Shown: positions 50,296 through 58,919, numbered from the stretch's first letter. The stretch: 64,000 bases of DNA from JAAAOH01 sp041686235 (GCA_041686235.1 JAWLED010000001.1:1-64000), one strand, 5' to 3'. Made by a program: numbers and translations. Notes: generated by a model from the letters alone, not told the origin.

Positions 50296-51528
50296 CTAGC
50301 TGATTCGTTTTTGTTGTCTGCGAGCCCGCTCGATTTTTTCCATCTTGCGGTAATACTTTGCCTGCTTATCGATTTCTTCGATGTCCGACACGTGGATTCT
50401 GTTATCCGCTGCCTTGATCTTGGAGTTCTGAAGCATCTCTTTCATGGCCTGATTTCCCTCGTTCATCGGAAGACCGACCATGTTGATAAGCTCCCTCGTG
50501 CCGAAGTCGAACGTGTAGGCCTCTCCCGAGCGGATGGGAACCCGGTTTTTCTCGAGTTGAATGAGCAATGCATCATACAGCCGCCCGACCTTGTCACTAA
50601 GCAAGGTATTGGCAAGCTGCTTGTAGATAAACCAAATGCGTTCCGCCAGAAGAGTCGTGAGCCGAGCAATGATTTGTGGCTGCGTTTGCACCATGCGCTC
50701 GAAGTTCTCTTGATTTACCGCCAGCAGTACCGTTTCTTCAAACGCAATTGCGCTTGCCGAGCGCGGTTTGTTTTCGATCAACGACATTTCGCCGAAAATG
50801 TCTCCCTGCTTGAGCACGGCCAACAGCACTTCATTATCGTTGACGATCTTGGTAATCTTGACGCTGCCCTTCTGAATAATGTAGAGCTCACGCCCCGGCA
50901 TTGTCTCCGCGAAGATCATCGTGTCTTTCGGATACGTGCGCGTAAAGACCTCGCCGCCGCCGTCAAGATAAACGGCCTTTGCGTAGGGCTTTATCTTCAT
51001 CATCCGTTCTTGCGCAAGCTGAACGTTTCCTCCCTCCGGAACGTGACTGATGTACTGGTAGTACGCGTAATAGGCCTGATTGTATTGGTTCTGCCGCGCG
51101 TAGTATTCGGCCACATAGAACAGGTGGCTTGGATCGGGTTCCGCGGTTTCCTTGAACGTCAGGCGAGCCAGGGCCTCGTCGAGGTAGCGCATGCGGCGCG
51201 AAAAAGCCTCGATGATCTTCATGGCAACCGGTGCGTTACGCTCAATGAGCAGCGTGTAATTGTCTCGATTTACCGAAATGAGGGTAACATCGGTGAGAGC
51301 CTGTGCGGTCTCGATGTGGCTGTGCCCGGACATAGTGGACACGACACCAAAGAAATCGCCGGGCCCGAGCACGTTACCGCCCTCTTCCTCTACGACCTCG
51401 ACCTCTTTGCTGATGCGCACCTTACCCGCGCGAATAATGAAGAATTGGTCGGCCTTTTGCTTGCCTTCAACAATGATATACGCATCCTTGTTGAAGTTGA
51501 CCATCGAAAGCTGTAGAGGGTTGCCCAT
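50296..51528 (-). CDS. Regulator with two cyclic-nucleotide-binding domains and Crp-like HTH
   Basis: About 410 residues. cNBD-1 (residues 10-115) has GKVRISKEVEVVEEEGGNVL and GDFFGVVSTMSGHSHIETA, where the phosphate-binding Glu/Arg are degenerate. A helical middle part follows (HLFYVAEYYARQNQYNQAYY, TPR-like). cNBD-2 (about 195-300) has the intact cassette GEMSLIENKPRSASAIA. The C-terminus resembles a Crp helix-turn-helix (GTRELINMVGLPMNEGNQA). So only the second domain is likely to bind a nucleotide. It has its own strong promoter. It may be a transcription factor or a signalling adaptor. Confidence 0.75.
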   Translation of the reverse strand: MGNPLQLSMVNFNKDAYIIVEGKQKADQFFIIRAGKVRISKEVEVVEEEGGNVLGPGDFFGVVSTMSGHSHIETAQALTDVTLISVNRDNYTLLIERNAPVAMKIIEAFSRRMRYLDEALARLTFKETAEPDPSHLFYVAEYYARQNQYNQAYYAYYQYISHVPEGGNVQLAQERMMKIKPYAKAVYLDGGGEVFTRTYPKDTMIFAETMPGRELYIIQKGSVKITKIVNDNEVLLAVLKQGDIFGEMSLIENKPRSASAIAFEETVLLAVNQENFERMVQTQPQIIARLTTLLAERIWFIYKQLANTLLSDKVGRLYDALLIQLEKNRVPIRSGEAYTFDFGTRELINMVGLPMNEGNQAMKEMLQNSKIKAADNRIHVSDIEEIDKQAKYYRKMEKIERARRQQKRIS

Positions 51529-51558
51529 CCTATGTTCCGCCCCAGAGACTTCCAAGTT

Positions 51559-51588
51559 AGTATACGAGCCTGCTCAAAGCTTTGTCAA
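51559..51588 (-). promoter_or_regulatory. Strong promoter of the double-cNBD regulator
   Basis: On the minus strand: -35 TTGACA (51583-51588), 18-bp spacer, -10 TATACT (51559-51564). The TGA within the -35 box is the glyA stop codon. The leader to ATG 51528 is about 24 nt. Confidence 0.75.
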
Positions 51589-52901
51589 TGCGACGCACTC
51601 TGACCAGCTGCCTCGTCCGGATACAGCGCAAACCGTTGTGAAAGCTCCTTCACTTCCTTCGCAACGCGTGTTACGACCCCTTCTTCTCCTTTGCTTTCGA
51701 GAACCCGTACAATAAGCGAGGCGATATGCTCCATCTCCGGCTCTGCCATACCTCGTGTTGTCAAAGCCGGGGTACCAAGGCGAATACCAGAGGTAACAAG
51801 CGGGCTGCGGGTGTCGAACGGAATGCCGTTCTTGTTTACCGTAATGTTCGCTCGGTCGAGGGCTTGCTCCGCTTCCTTGCCGGTCACTCCGAACGAGTTG
51901 ACATCGACCAGCATGAGATGATTATCCGTGCCCCCCGAAACGATCCGCGCCCCCTCTGCTTCGAGCGCCTTTGCCAGCGCCTGCGCATTCTTGACTATCT
52001 GCTTTTGGTAGGCGCGAAACGATTCCGTTGCGGCTTCTTTGAAAGCTACCCCTTTTGCAGCGATGATGTGCATAAGGGGACCACCTTGAATACCGGGCAT
52101 GACGTTTGAATCGATGATCTCCGAATAGCGCTTAACCCGGCCGGATTTCGCCGCCTTGATGCCAAGCGTGTTTTCGGTGTCGTTTCCGACGAGAATCAGC
52201 CCCCCTCTGGGACCGCGGAGTGTTTTGTGCGTGGTCGTCGTCGTAAAGTGCGCGTGCGGCACCGGTGAAGGATGATCCCCACTTGCCACGAGCCCCGCGA
52301 TGTGCGCCATATCGGTAACGAATAGCGCCCCTACCTCGTCGGCTATCCGGCGAAAACGCGCAAAGTCGATCGTCCGTGGATACGCGGACGCGCCGGCTAT
52401 TATGAGCCCCGGTTTCGTCTCCTTCGCGACTCGCTCGAGCTCGTCGTAGTCGATGGTTTCGGTCTCTCGGTCTACACCATAGCTCGCAATATTGAACAGT
52501 TTACCCGAAAAGTTCACCGGGGCACCGTGGGTAAGGTGCCCTCCATGTGCCAAGTTCATTCCCAGGATGGTATCGCCCGGATTGAGAACGGAGAAATACA
52601 CCGCCATATTCGCCGAGCTCCCGGAATGCGGTTGCACGTTGGCATGATCGGCCCCGAACAATTCCTTAGCCCTGTCACGAGCCAGATTCTCGGCCATGTC
52701 GATATACTCGCAGCCCCCGTAGTACCGTTTGCCGGGATATCCTTCCGCGTACTTATTGGTCAGCACCGTTCCGGCTGCCTCGAGCACGGCACGGCTTGTA
52801 AAGTTCTCGGAAGCTATGAGCTCCAGCTTCGTGCGCTCTCGCTGCTCTTCCAGCTGGACAATATCAAACATTTCTGGGTCGGCCTGTTGTAGGTATTTCA
52901 C
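51585..52901 (-). CDS. glyA: Serine hydroxymethyltransferase
   Basis: PLP enzyme of one-carbon metabolism that interconverts serine and glycine with tetrahydrofolate. It has 438 residues. The PLP lysine is in the motif TTTTTHKTLRGPRGG (about Lys227), preceded by VTDMAHIAGLV. N-terminal ELIASENFTS is conserved. The start is GTG 52901 with AGGAG 8 nt upstream, and a strong promoter lies at 52946-52974. Confidence 0.97.
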   Translation of the reverse strand: MKYLQQADPEMFDIVQLEEQRERTKLELIASENFTSRAVLEAAGTVLTNKYAEGYPGKRYYGGCEYIDMAENLARDRAKELFGADHANVQPHSGSSANMAVYFSVLNPGDTILGMNLAHGGHLTHGAPVNFSGKLFNIASYGVDRETETIDYDELERVAKETKPGLIIAGASAYPRTIDFARFRRIADEVGALFVTDMAHIAGLVASGDHPSPVPHAHFTTTTTHKTLRGPRGGLILVGNDTENTLGIKAAKSGRVKRYSEIIDSNVMPGIQGGPLMHIIAAKGVAFKEAATESFRAYQKQIVKNAQALAKALEAEGARIVSGGTDNHLMLVDVNSFGVTGKEAEQALDRANITVNKNGIPFDTRSPLVTSGIRLGTPALTTRGMAEPEMEHIASLIVRVLESKGEEGVVTRVAKEVKELSQRFALYPDEAAGQSASH

Positions 52902-52912
52902 AAAACGGCTCC

Positions 52913-52937
52913 TACCGGTAAATTTCGGATTACCCGG
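52913..52937 (-). other. Hairpin in the glyA leader
   Basis: On the minus strand CCGGGTAA can pair with TTACCGG, with one bulged G and a central A/T-rich loop, just upstream of the glyA ribosome site. It could influence translation; it is short and no known riboswitch is recognised. Confidence 0.3.
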
Positions 52938-52945
52938 CTTATTTC

Positions 52946-52974
52946 AACATAGGTAATGCAAGCGGCCCTGTCAA
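52946..52974 (-). promoter_or_regulatory. Strong promoter of glyA
   Basis: On the minus strand: -35 TTGACA (52969-52974), 17-bp spacer, -10 TATGTT (52946-52951). The TGA within the -35 box is the stop codon of the upstream transglutaminase-like gene. Confidence 0.75.
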
Positions 52975-54641
52975 TATTTGCCGAGATACTCGACGTCGTG
53001 CCAGCGGACGCGATACCACCGAATATCACCCACGGCTTCCTGGTGATGGCTCTGAAGCGCATACATCGTTTCCACACGCTCGGTTCTGCCCTCCGGATGC
53101 ATGTGCGGCACGCGCGCCACGCCCTTGCTGTAGGCAATGCGTCGGGAGTCGACGTTGCCGAAATAGTACTCCGTGGCGTTTTCCACCGGGCGAAAACGCT
53201 CGCACACCGCTCGGTCGGCTGCAGCGGGGTCCATGGGCACCCACCCGAATCCTTCGATGTAGAACTCCGCCCAATAGTGGCGCTGCAACTGCTCGCCGCC
53301 ACATACCACGTATCCGCCGATGAGCCGCGCCGGGATATTTTGTGCCCGCAGCAACGTTACGGTCAACGTCGCGTACCCGTACGGGTTTGCCTCGGAATCT
53401 CGAAGAGCTTCCAGCGGTCCGATCGAACCGACCTGATCCACAGGATCGAGCGCAGATAAGACGTATTCATAGGTGTTACGAGCTCGAGAATACGGATTTC
53501 GGGAGGAGTTGCCCAATTCCCGCGCCACCGAGATCACGGAGTCGGCGTCGACGGGCAACAGCGCATCTTCCTGTGTATAGCGCCGCATGAAGTTCTCGGA
53601 TTGACGATATTCGGTAGGTACCGCATCCGGATCTATCGCTGTTTCTACCGCATAGCGGTCGAACAGCACACTACGGCGGAACGACCAGGGCTCCTCGGGG
53701 CGTGGGTCGCGAATGCGGTACAGTGAGGGTCCCGAAGCCGGCGCGAAAAGCGGGCTTTTACTTTCGGTCAGCTTCTCGTGGTTGCGCTGCTCGGGTGACC
53801 GAACAATTTGCGGTATCCACAGAAACACGGTTCCGTCTTCTCCGTCCTCGGAGATCTGTACCGAGTCGAGCGTCACCGAAGCAGCAACGGCGTGGCTTTG
53901 TCGGTCCACGAACCGTTTTTCCCCCACCGGTTGATCGATGGTAATCTCTCGCCCCTCGCTCTCGCCTCGGGCGGTACGAACAATCACCGAGCCGGAGACT
54001 GCACCATCGGGCACTCGCACCCGAATTTCTCCCGGCGACCAGTACTCATACCCCTCGACTTGCTCGGAAACGGGTACCCGGCCGGCCCGGCCGCTCGAGC
54101 CCACCGCGTGGTCTTCCTGAGCGCCGGGAGCCAACGTAAACGATACCGTTCCACCTTTTCGGTCCGCCCCAAATCTTCGCCCGTGGATAGTCACCACTTC
54201 TCCCACCTCGGCGTTGGTCGGCTCGATCTGTTCCACAACGGGCCGAGCCGAAGAAGACTCGCCGACTTCCTCGCTCCGTACGTGGCGAGCATTGGCAAAC
54301 AAGACCCCGTTGCTCCGTCCACGCTCGGTCTCAACGTAGGCCAGCCCAGAGGTGGCATCTTCGGGCACCTCGATAACAATACGCGAGTCCGACCATTCGA
54401 CGTAGGCGGAAGAGGTCGGCGCGCTCCCGCCCAACCGCACTTTGCTGCTCCCCCGGCTATCACCGAAGTGGGAGCCCGTAATGATCAACTCCTCTCCGGG
54501 GGCCACCGCCGCCGGCTCGGTTTCCTCGATTACGGGTTTTGCTCCCGAAACGCTGAGAAGTACGTAGAATGCAGCCAAAAGGACGAGGAATACTGCCGTT
54601 GCGAGCAGCGCACTCCGGCGGTGGCTATAGATCGGGCTCAT
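52971..54641 (-). CDS. Membrane-anchored protein with two IPT/TIG domains and a transglutaminase-like domain (catalytic Cys apparently absent)
   Basis: 556 residues. N-terminal transmembrane helix (ALLATAVFLVLLAAFYVLLS), then two IPT/TIG immunoglobulin-like domains (PVIEETEPAAVAPGEELIIT from about residue 36; PVVEQIEPTNAEVGEVVTIH from about 131). A unique middle part and a C-terminal transglutaminase-like fold follow. In that fold the His (RHYWAEFYIEGFGW, about residue 454) and Asp (VPMDP, about 469) are present. The strand NPYGYATLTVTLLRAQ puts Pro where the nucleophile Cys is expected (about residue 419). The fold may therefore be a binding module or pseudoenzyme. It is the last gene of the ECF sigma/anti-sigma operon, 9 bases after the secreted protein gene. 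Confidence 0.7.
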   Translation of the reverse strand: MSPIYSHRRSALLATAVFLVLLAAFYVLLSVSGAKPVIEETEPAAVAPGEELIITGSHFGDSRGSSKVRLGGSAPTSSAYVEWSDSRIVIEVPEDATSGLAYVETERGRSNGVLFANARHVRSEEVGESSSARPVVEQIEPTNAEVGEVVTIHGRRFGADRKGGTVSFTLAPGAQEDHAVGSSGRAGRVPVSEQVEGYEYWSPGEIRVRVPDGAVSGSVIVRTARGESEGREITIDQPVGEKRFVDRQSHAVAASVTLDSVQISEDGEDGTVFLWIPQIVRSPEQRNHEKLTESKSPLFAPASGPSLYRIRDPRPEEPWSFRRSVLFDRYAVETAIDPDAVPTEYRQSENFMRRYTQEDALLPVDADSVISVARELGNSSRNPYSRARNTYEYVLSALDPVDQVGSIGPLEALRDSEANPYGYATLTVTLLRAQNIPARLIGGYVVCGGEQLQRHYWAEFYIEGFGWVPMDPAAADRAVCERFRPVENATEYYFGNVDSRRIAYSKGVARVPHMHPEGRTERVETMYALQSHHQEAVGDIRWYRVRWHDVEYLGKY

Positions 54642-54650
54642 GTGTAGGCG

Positions 54651-55223
54651 TTACTCACTGTTCGAGCTAGACTTCGAGTCGCTTTCGGAGTTATCCGAGG
54701 AATCGCCCTCGTAGGGTACGACCGTTACCTCAAGCTCAATATTGAATGTTCCGGTGTCTTCACGTTCCACGTCCATCTTAAGCTCATCGTTACCGAGAGG
54801 CAAGAACACAACGGATTCCCCGAGCTCCACGGGCATACTCTTAAACGAGGTTTGATAGTCCACTTCGGAGCTGTCGTTCTCTTTGGTGATCCACGTCTGA
54901 CCTTGGGCTACCAAGAGCACCGAATCGTCGGAATCGTAATACGGGGTGAACTTCGAAACCACGGTTATGTTACTGCCGTCCAATCGAAGCGTCACGGCAC
55001 GACCGGATATGGTCACGCGAGTCAGCTCCATGTCCCATACCGTTTCCTCGCCGCCGCTGGTCACCCGGGCGGTTATGTCGACCCGCATGACCTTGTCGGA
55101 GAGCTCGCGAAGGGCCTCATCCAGTGACTCCATATCCTCGGCGTCTTGGGCCCCCAAAGAGACGGGTAAAAGAAATGCGATTGTGAGCGTTACGAGAAAA
55201 ACCCTGCGTGCACTCATGCTCAT
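54651..55223 (-). CDS. Secreted protein of the ECF operon, unknown function
   Basis: 190 residues with a signal peptide (FLVTLTIAFLLPVSLGAQ, cleavage after AQ). The mature part is beta-rich (RVDITARVTSGGEETVWDME, AVTLRLDGSNITVVSKFTPY, VLLVAQGQTWITKEN), which recalls LolA/RseB-like folds only in secondary-structure style. It ends in a Ser/Asp/Glu-rich tail. It lies 12 bases after the anti-sigma gene and 9 bases before the TIG/transglutaminase-like gene, so it is surely in the same transcript. It could sense or carry a lipid or envelope component; this is inference. Confidence 0.6.
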   Translation of the reverse strand: MSMSARRVFLVTLTIAFLLPVSLGAQDAEDMESLDEALRELSDKVMRVDITARVTSGGEETVWDMELTRVTISGRAVTLRLDGSNITVVSKFTPYYDSDDSVLLVAQGQTWITKENDSSEVDYQTSFKSMPVELGESVVFLPLGNDELKMDVEREDTGTFNIELEVTVVPYEGDSSDNSESDSKSSSNSE

Positions 55224-55235
55224 TCGGCAGCCAAG

Positions 55236-55796
55236 CTATTCCCCGCGGCTTCGAAACTCGGCCGCCTTTATGAGTCGGGGCTCGCCCATAATGCGAAACT
55301 GCGCAACGTCCGGCAGCTCTACGCTGGCCGCTCCGACGACCTCCTGCTCGTTCAGCCAACGCAGAAGTTTCTCGCCCTCCGTACCACCGGCGGCGATATG
55401 AACATCCACGTCTCGCACGCTCGTTCCGGCAACCGAGGGGGCGTTGCCGAGCTGTGGGCCACCGAACCATAGAAGCAACCCGACGAGCACGAAAACCGCC
55501 ACCGCAGCGGCGGCCACCGCCGGATACGGGAGGGTTACCCGTCGCTTCCACAACGGCTGTCTGAGTCCCAAGCGATGTTCGAGAGCCATCCACGTTCGCT
55601 CCCGACTGGACTCGAAGTCCGGCCCCTCCTCTCCGGAGAGACTCTCGGAACCAAGGAGTTGGTCAACTGTCCGTAAGCGGTCGAGCTCCGCGCGGGCGTA
55701 GGGGTCGGTTTCCAACTCGCGCTCGAGCTCCGCTGCAGCCTCCGAAGCAAGCTCGCCGTCGAGGTAGGCGGAAATGTCTTCCCCGTTATGGTACAT
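55236..55796 (-). CDS. Anti-sigma factor with zinc-finger-like N-terminus and one TM helix
   Basis: About 186 residues. The N-terminus DISAYLDGELASEAAAELER is the anti-sigma domain pattern, but the Cys/His pairs of a full zinc-binding ASD are not evident. A single transmembrane helix follows at about residues 91-113 (YPAVAAAAVAVFVLVGLLLW), then an extracytoplasmic part. ATG 55796 overlaps the sigma gene by 11 bases, so the two are translationally coupled. It would hold the sigma factor at the membrane until released by regulated proteolysis or signal. Confidence 0.78.
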   Translation of the reverse strand: MYHNGEDISAYLDGELASEAAAELERELETDPYARAELDRLRTVDQLLGSESLSGEEGPDFESSRERTWMALEHRLGLRQPLWKRRVTLPYPAVAAAAVAVFVLVGLLLWFGGPQLGNAPSVAGTSVRDVDVHIAAGGTEGEKLLRWLNEQEVVGAASVELPDVAQFRIMGEPRLIKAAEFRSRGE

Positions 55797-56301
55797 AGAT
55801 GTCGGCCTCCTTGAGTACCTTTGCAAGGCGCTCACGTGCACGGTGCATCCGCACTTTCACATTTGCTTCGCTTATTTCCAGTGACTCCGCTATTTCTCGA
55901 TACGTTAGGTTTCCGTATTCGCGCATGACGAGCACCAATCGGAGATTCTCCGGAAGCTCTTCGAGCGCATCCTGCACGGCTTTGTACGCCTCTTCCTTGA
56001 GAACCGACGTCTCCCCCGATTCCGGACCTCGGACCGGTTGTCGATAGGCTCGTTGGTAAGCCGTGCTTTCGCGTCCGCGTTGTTTTTCGTGATTGAGAGC
56101 GAGGTTTTTGGACACCCGAATCAGCCAGAACTTGGCCTGCTCCCGCGTGGGGATGGTGTCCATGTGCTGATAGTATCGGATAAAAGCGTCTTGGCACAAT
56201 TCCTCCGCTACGTGCAGCCGACCCGTAATACTATATACGATACGAACGGTGAGTGGATATACCTCGTCATATACTGCTTTGAACTCCGCTCGTCTATCCA
56301 T
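55786..56301 (-). CDS. ECF-type RNA polymerase sigma factor
   Basis: 171 residues, group 4 (ECF) sigma factor with domains sigma2 and sigma4 only. Sigma2 shows HVAEELCQDAFIRYYQHMD and FWLIRVSKNLALNHE. Sigma4 shows LEELPENLRLVLVMREYGNL then TYREIAESLEISEANVKVR, the DNA-reading helix. It is followed by a membrane anti-sigma factor, a secreted protein and a TIG/transglutaminase-like protein, which suggests an envelope-stress or surface-signalling operon. No promoter is clear in the 37-base spacer after cysS, so it may be read through from cysS. Confidence 0.9.
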   Translation of the reverse strand: MDRRAEFKAVYDEVYPLTVRIVYSITGRLHVAEELCQDAFIRYYQHMDTIPTREQAKFWLIRVSKNLALNHEKQRGRESTAYQRAYRQPVRGPESGETSVLKEEAYKAVQDALEELPENLRLVLVMREYGNLTYREIAESLEISEANVKVRMHRARERLAKVLKEADIYVP

Positions 56302-56338
56302 ACTATAAACAACCTAAACCCCGTCGAGGTTACACCTT

Positions 56339-57817
56339 TCAGAGCTTTTTCCACCGAGTCCCGTCGGGAGTATCTTCTAAAATGATACCACGCTCGGCGA
56401 GCTCGTCGCGTATTTCGTCTGCACGAGCAAAGTTCTTGTCCTTGCGGGCCTGAGCTCGCTCCTCTACGAGCCGCCGGATATCTTCTTCCAACAGTGACGT
56501 ATCGCTCGACGCCTCGGCGGCCAGCAATTCGAGCCCGAAAACCTGATCCATGCGCGCAACGAGATCGACCTGCTCGACCGCCGAAAGCTCTTCGTCCTTT
56601 ACTACCCCCCATAGGTCCGCGAGACACTTGGGGATGTTGAGATCCTCCGAGAGATGCTCTTCGAATTGCTTCAGCCAAGCATCGGCGCGCGGTGAACGGC
56701 TGTCGAGCGCGGCACCGGAGGCACCGCCGGCGGCAGCAGCGCCGGTGTTCGTGTCGGCTTCGAGAGCGCCGCCGGAGCGACTGCCGGCCTCGTCCTTGAT
56801 ATCCGCCAGGCGATCGAGGAGGTTGCGCCGGGCACTTCGCGCCGCCTTCAACGCATCGTAGGAGAATTGCAACTGCGACCGGTAGTGGCCTCCCAGGCAT
56901 AAATAGCGAAAATCCAAGGGCTCGAAGCCCTCTTCCTCTAACACACCGAGTGTGACGAAATTCCCCTTGGACTTGGACATCTTTCCGGTGTCCATCAGCA
57001 GGAATTCTCCGTGGATCCAGTAATTCACCCATTTACGCCCGGTTGCGGCCTCGGTCTGTGCAATCTCGTTGGTGTGATGCACCGGGATGTGGTCCACCCC
57101 TCCGGTGTGGATATCGAAGTGCTCGCCGAGGTAGGCGGTGCTCATTGCGCTGCACTCTATGTGCCAGCCCGGATAGCCGCGGCCCCACGGAGAATCCCAT
57201 ACCATTGCCTGATTGTCGAACTTCGACTTGGTAAACCACAGCACGAAATCCCGGGGATGCTTTTTGTTTTCGTCGACATCTATGCGTGCCCCGGCTTTCT
57301 GCTCCTGCCGGTCGAGAAGCGCGAGCTCACCGTAATTCGGGAACTTGCTGGTGTCGAAGTAGACGTTCCCGCCGGCCTGATAGGTGTAGCCTGCAGCCTC
57401 GATCCGCTTGATCATCTCTATCATGTGATCGATATGCTCGGTTGCTTTACACACGACGGTGGGACGAAGCACGTTCAATTTGTCGAGATCATTGAAAAAC
57501 GCCTCAGTAAAATGCTCGGCGATGTCCCAGACGGTCTTTCCCATTTCGCGAGCGCTTTTGATGACCTTGTCCTCGCCCTCATCGGCGTCGTCGGTGAGAT
57601 GTCCGACGTCGGTGACGTTCATCACGTGGTGCACCTCGTACCCCATGTACTCGAGTGCGCGTCGCAGAACGTCCTCGAACACGTAGCTCCTTAGATTTCC
57701 GATATGGGCGTACTGATAGACTGTGGGGCCACAGGTGTACATCCCCACCTTGGCATCTTCAATGGGTACGAATGTTTGAAGCTCGCGGCCGAGCGTGTTA
57801 AATAGGCGCAGTGACAC
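56339..57817 (-). CDS. cysS: Cysteinyl-tRNA synthetase
   Basis: Class I synthetase of 492 residues. The zinc-binding first Cys is in VGMYTCGPTVYQ, HIGH is AHIGN (residues 38-41), the second metal region is WHIECSAMS, and KMSKS is TGKMSKSKGNF (about residue 279). The start is GTG 57817 with AAGGAG upstream. An Ala/Gly-rich stretch near residue 370 (AAAAGGASGAALDS) is a lineage-specific insertion in the C-terminal part. Confidence 0.95.
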   Translation of the reverse strand: MSLRLFNTLGRELQTFVPIEDAKVGMYTCGPTVYQYAHIGNLRSYVFEDVLRRALEYMGYEVHHVMNVTDVGHLTDDADEGEDKVIKSAREMGKTVWDIAEHFTEAFFNDLDKLNVLRPTVVCKATEHIDHMIEMIKRIEAAGYTYQAGGNVYFDTSKFPNYGELALLDRQEQKAGARIDVDENKKHPRDFVLWFTKSKFDNQAMVWDSPWGRGYPGWHIECSAMSTAYLGEHFDIHTGGVDHIPVHHTNEIAQTEAATGRKWVNYWIHGEFLLMDTGKMSKSKGNFVTLGVLEEEGFEPLDFRYLCLGGHYRSQLQFSYDALKAARSARRNLLDRLADIKDEAGSRSGGALEADTNTGAAAAGGASGAALDSRSPRADAWLKQFEEHLSEDLNIPKCLADLWGVVKDEELSAVEQVDLVARMDQVFGLELLAAEASSDTSLLEEDIRRLVEERAQARKDKNFARADEIRDELAERGIILEDTPDGTRWKKL

Positions 57818-57832
57818 GATCTCTCCTTAATT

Positions 57833-57869
57833 CGGTCATGTGGGTAGCTATACGGCCATGTGGGTAGCT
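57833..57869. repeat. 17-bp direct repeat upstream of cysS
   Basis: CGGTCATGTGGGTAGCT (57833-57849) and CGGCCATGTGGGTAGCT (57853-57869) differ at one base and are spaced by 20 bp. They lie just before the cysS ribosome site on the other strand and may be an operator or a recent duplication. Confidence 0.6.
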
Positions 57870-57936
57870 CCGCACGTTGCAGGCGCAGGGGGCGTTCAGA
57901 GGGGCCCAACAGGCGTACGATCGCGCCGGCAGAAGC

Positions 57937-57953
57937 TTCCACCGGCGGTGGAA
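57937..57953 (+). other. Hairpin upstream of murB
   Basis: TTCCACC (57937-57943) and GGTGGAA (57947-57953) with a 3-base loop lie about 30 bases before the murB GTG, within the cysS-murB spacer. The function is unknown. Confidence 0.35.
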
Positions 57954-57983
57954 ATTCGCCCCGATCCCCGATATCATGATCCT

Positions 57984-58919
57984 GTGCCTACGCTAAAAGA
58001 AACGCTCGGAAAAATCAATATTGAAGGCGCGGTTCGCGTCGACGAGCCGATGCACCGCCACACGACATTCGAAGTCGGCGGGCCGGCGGAGCTGTACGTG
58101 AAACCACGGAGCGTTGCAGACGTACAAACGGTCGTGCGGGCGGCACGGCAGGCGCAAATTCCATATTTTGTTCTCGGCGGAGGCTCGAATATTCTCGTCT
58201 CGGATCGAGGCGTGAACGGCCTTATATTGGACGCGCGAGGCTTCAATCGCACCTATCACGAGGGAACAAAATTCGTGGCGCAGGCCGGCCTTCCCATCTC
58301 GGATGCGGCCGAACGCGCCGCCGACCTCGGGCTCGGCGGCATTCACTTTCTCTATTCCATGCCGGGTAGCGTCGGCGGCGCAGTGTGGATGAATGCGCGC
58401 TGTTATGGAAGCTCAATTGCCGACGTGTTGGAACAGGTGCAACTGGTCAACGAGCAGGGAGAGCTCGAAGTATACGAGCCACAAAGCCACGACTTCAGCT
58501 ATAAACACTCCCCCTTTCAAGAGCGTCGAAGCGTCATTATTGATGCCACGTTTCGACTAACGCCCACCGATCCCGAACAGTTGCGGGCGCAAATGCGCGA
58601 GTACTATGCCGATCGCGAGGACAAGGGTCACTTTGCCGCTCCATCGGCCGGGTCAGTGTTCAAAAACAACCGTGCTTTCGGCCGACCGAGCGGAGCCATC
58701 ATCGACAGCTTGGGACTCCGGGGGTTCCAGATCGGGGGGGCGAGGATTTCCGATACGCATGCAAACATCATCATCAATACCGGCACCGCCACGGCCGAAG
58801 ACATTCGCGCCCTTATCGAGCATGTCGAGCACCGGGTGAGAGAAGAACAGGGTATAACGCTCGAACGTGAGGTCTTGTTCGTCGGCGACTGGGAGAGTGA
58901 GCATGATGTCACTGATTGA
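57984..58919 (+). CDS. murB: UDP-N-acetylenolpyruvoylglucosamine reductase
   Basis: Flavoenzyme that reduces UDP-GlcNAc-enolpyruvate to UDP-MurNAc in peptidoglycan synthesis; about 311 residues (type II-like length). FAD-binding segments are LGGGSNILVSDRGV and MPGSVGGAVWMNARCYG. The active-site Ser is in APSAGSVFKNN, and GLRGFQIGGARISDTHAN lies near the C-terminus. GTG 57984 is the best start: upstream in-frame codons encode no conserved sequence. A clear ribosome site is lacking. mgtE starts within its last codons. Confidence 0.93.
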   Translation: MPTLKETLGKINIEGAVRVDEPMHRHTTFEVGGPAELYVKPRSVADVQTVVRAARQAQIPYFVLGGGSNILVSDRGVNGLILDARGFNRTYHEGTKFVAQAGLPISDAAERAADLGLGGIHFLYSMPGSVGGAVWMNARCYGSSIADVLEQVQLVNEQGELEVYEPQSHDFSYKHSPFQERRSVIIDATFRLTPTDPEQLRAQMREYYADREDKGHFAAPSAGSVFKNNRAFGRPSGAIIDSLGLRGFQIGGARISDTHANIIINTGTATAEDIRALIEHVEHRVREEQGITLEREVLFVGDWESEHDVTD

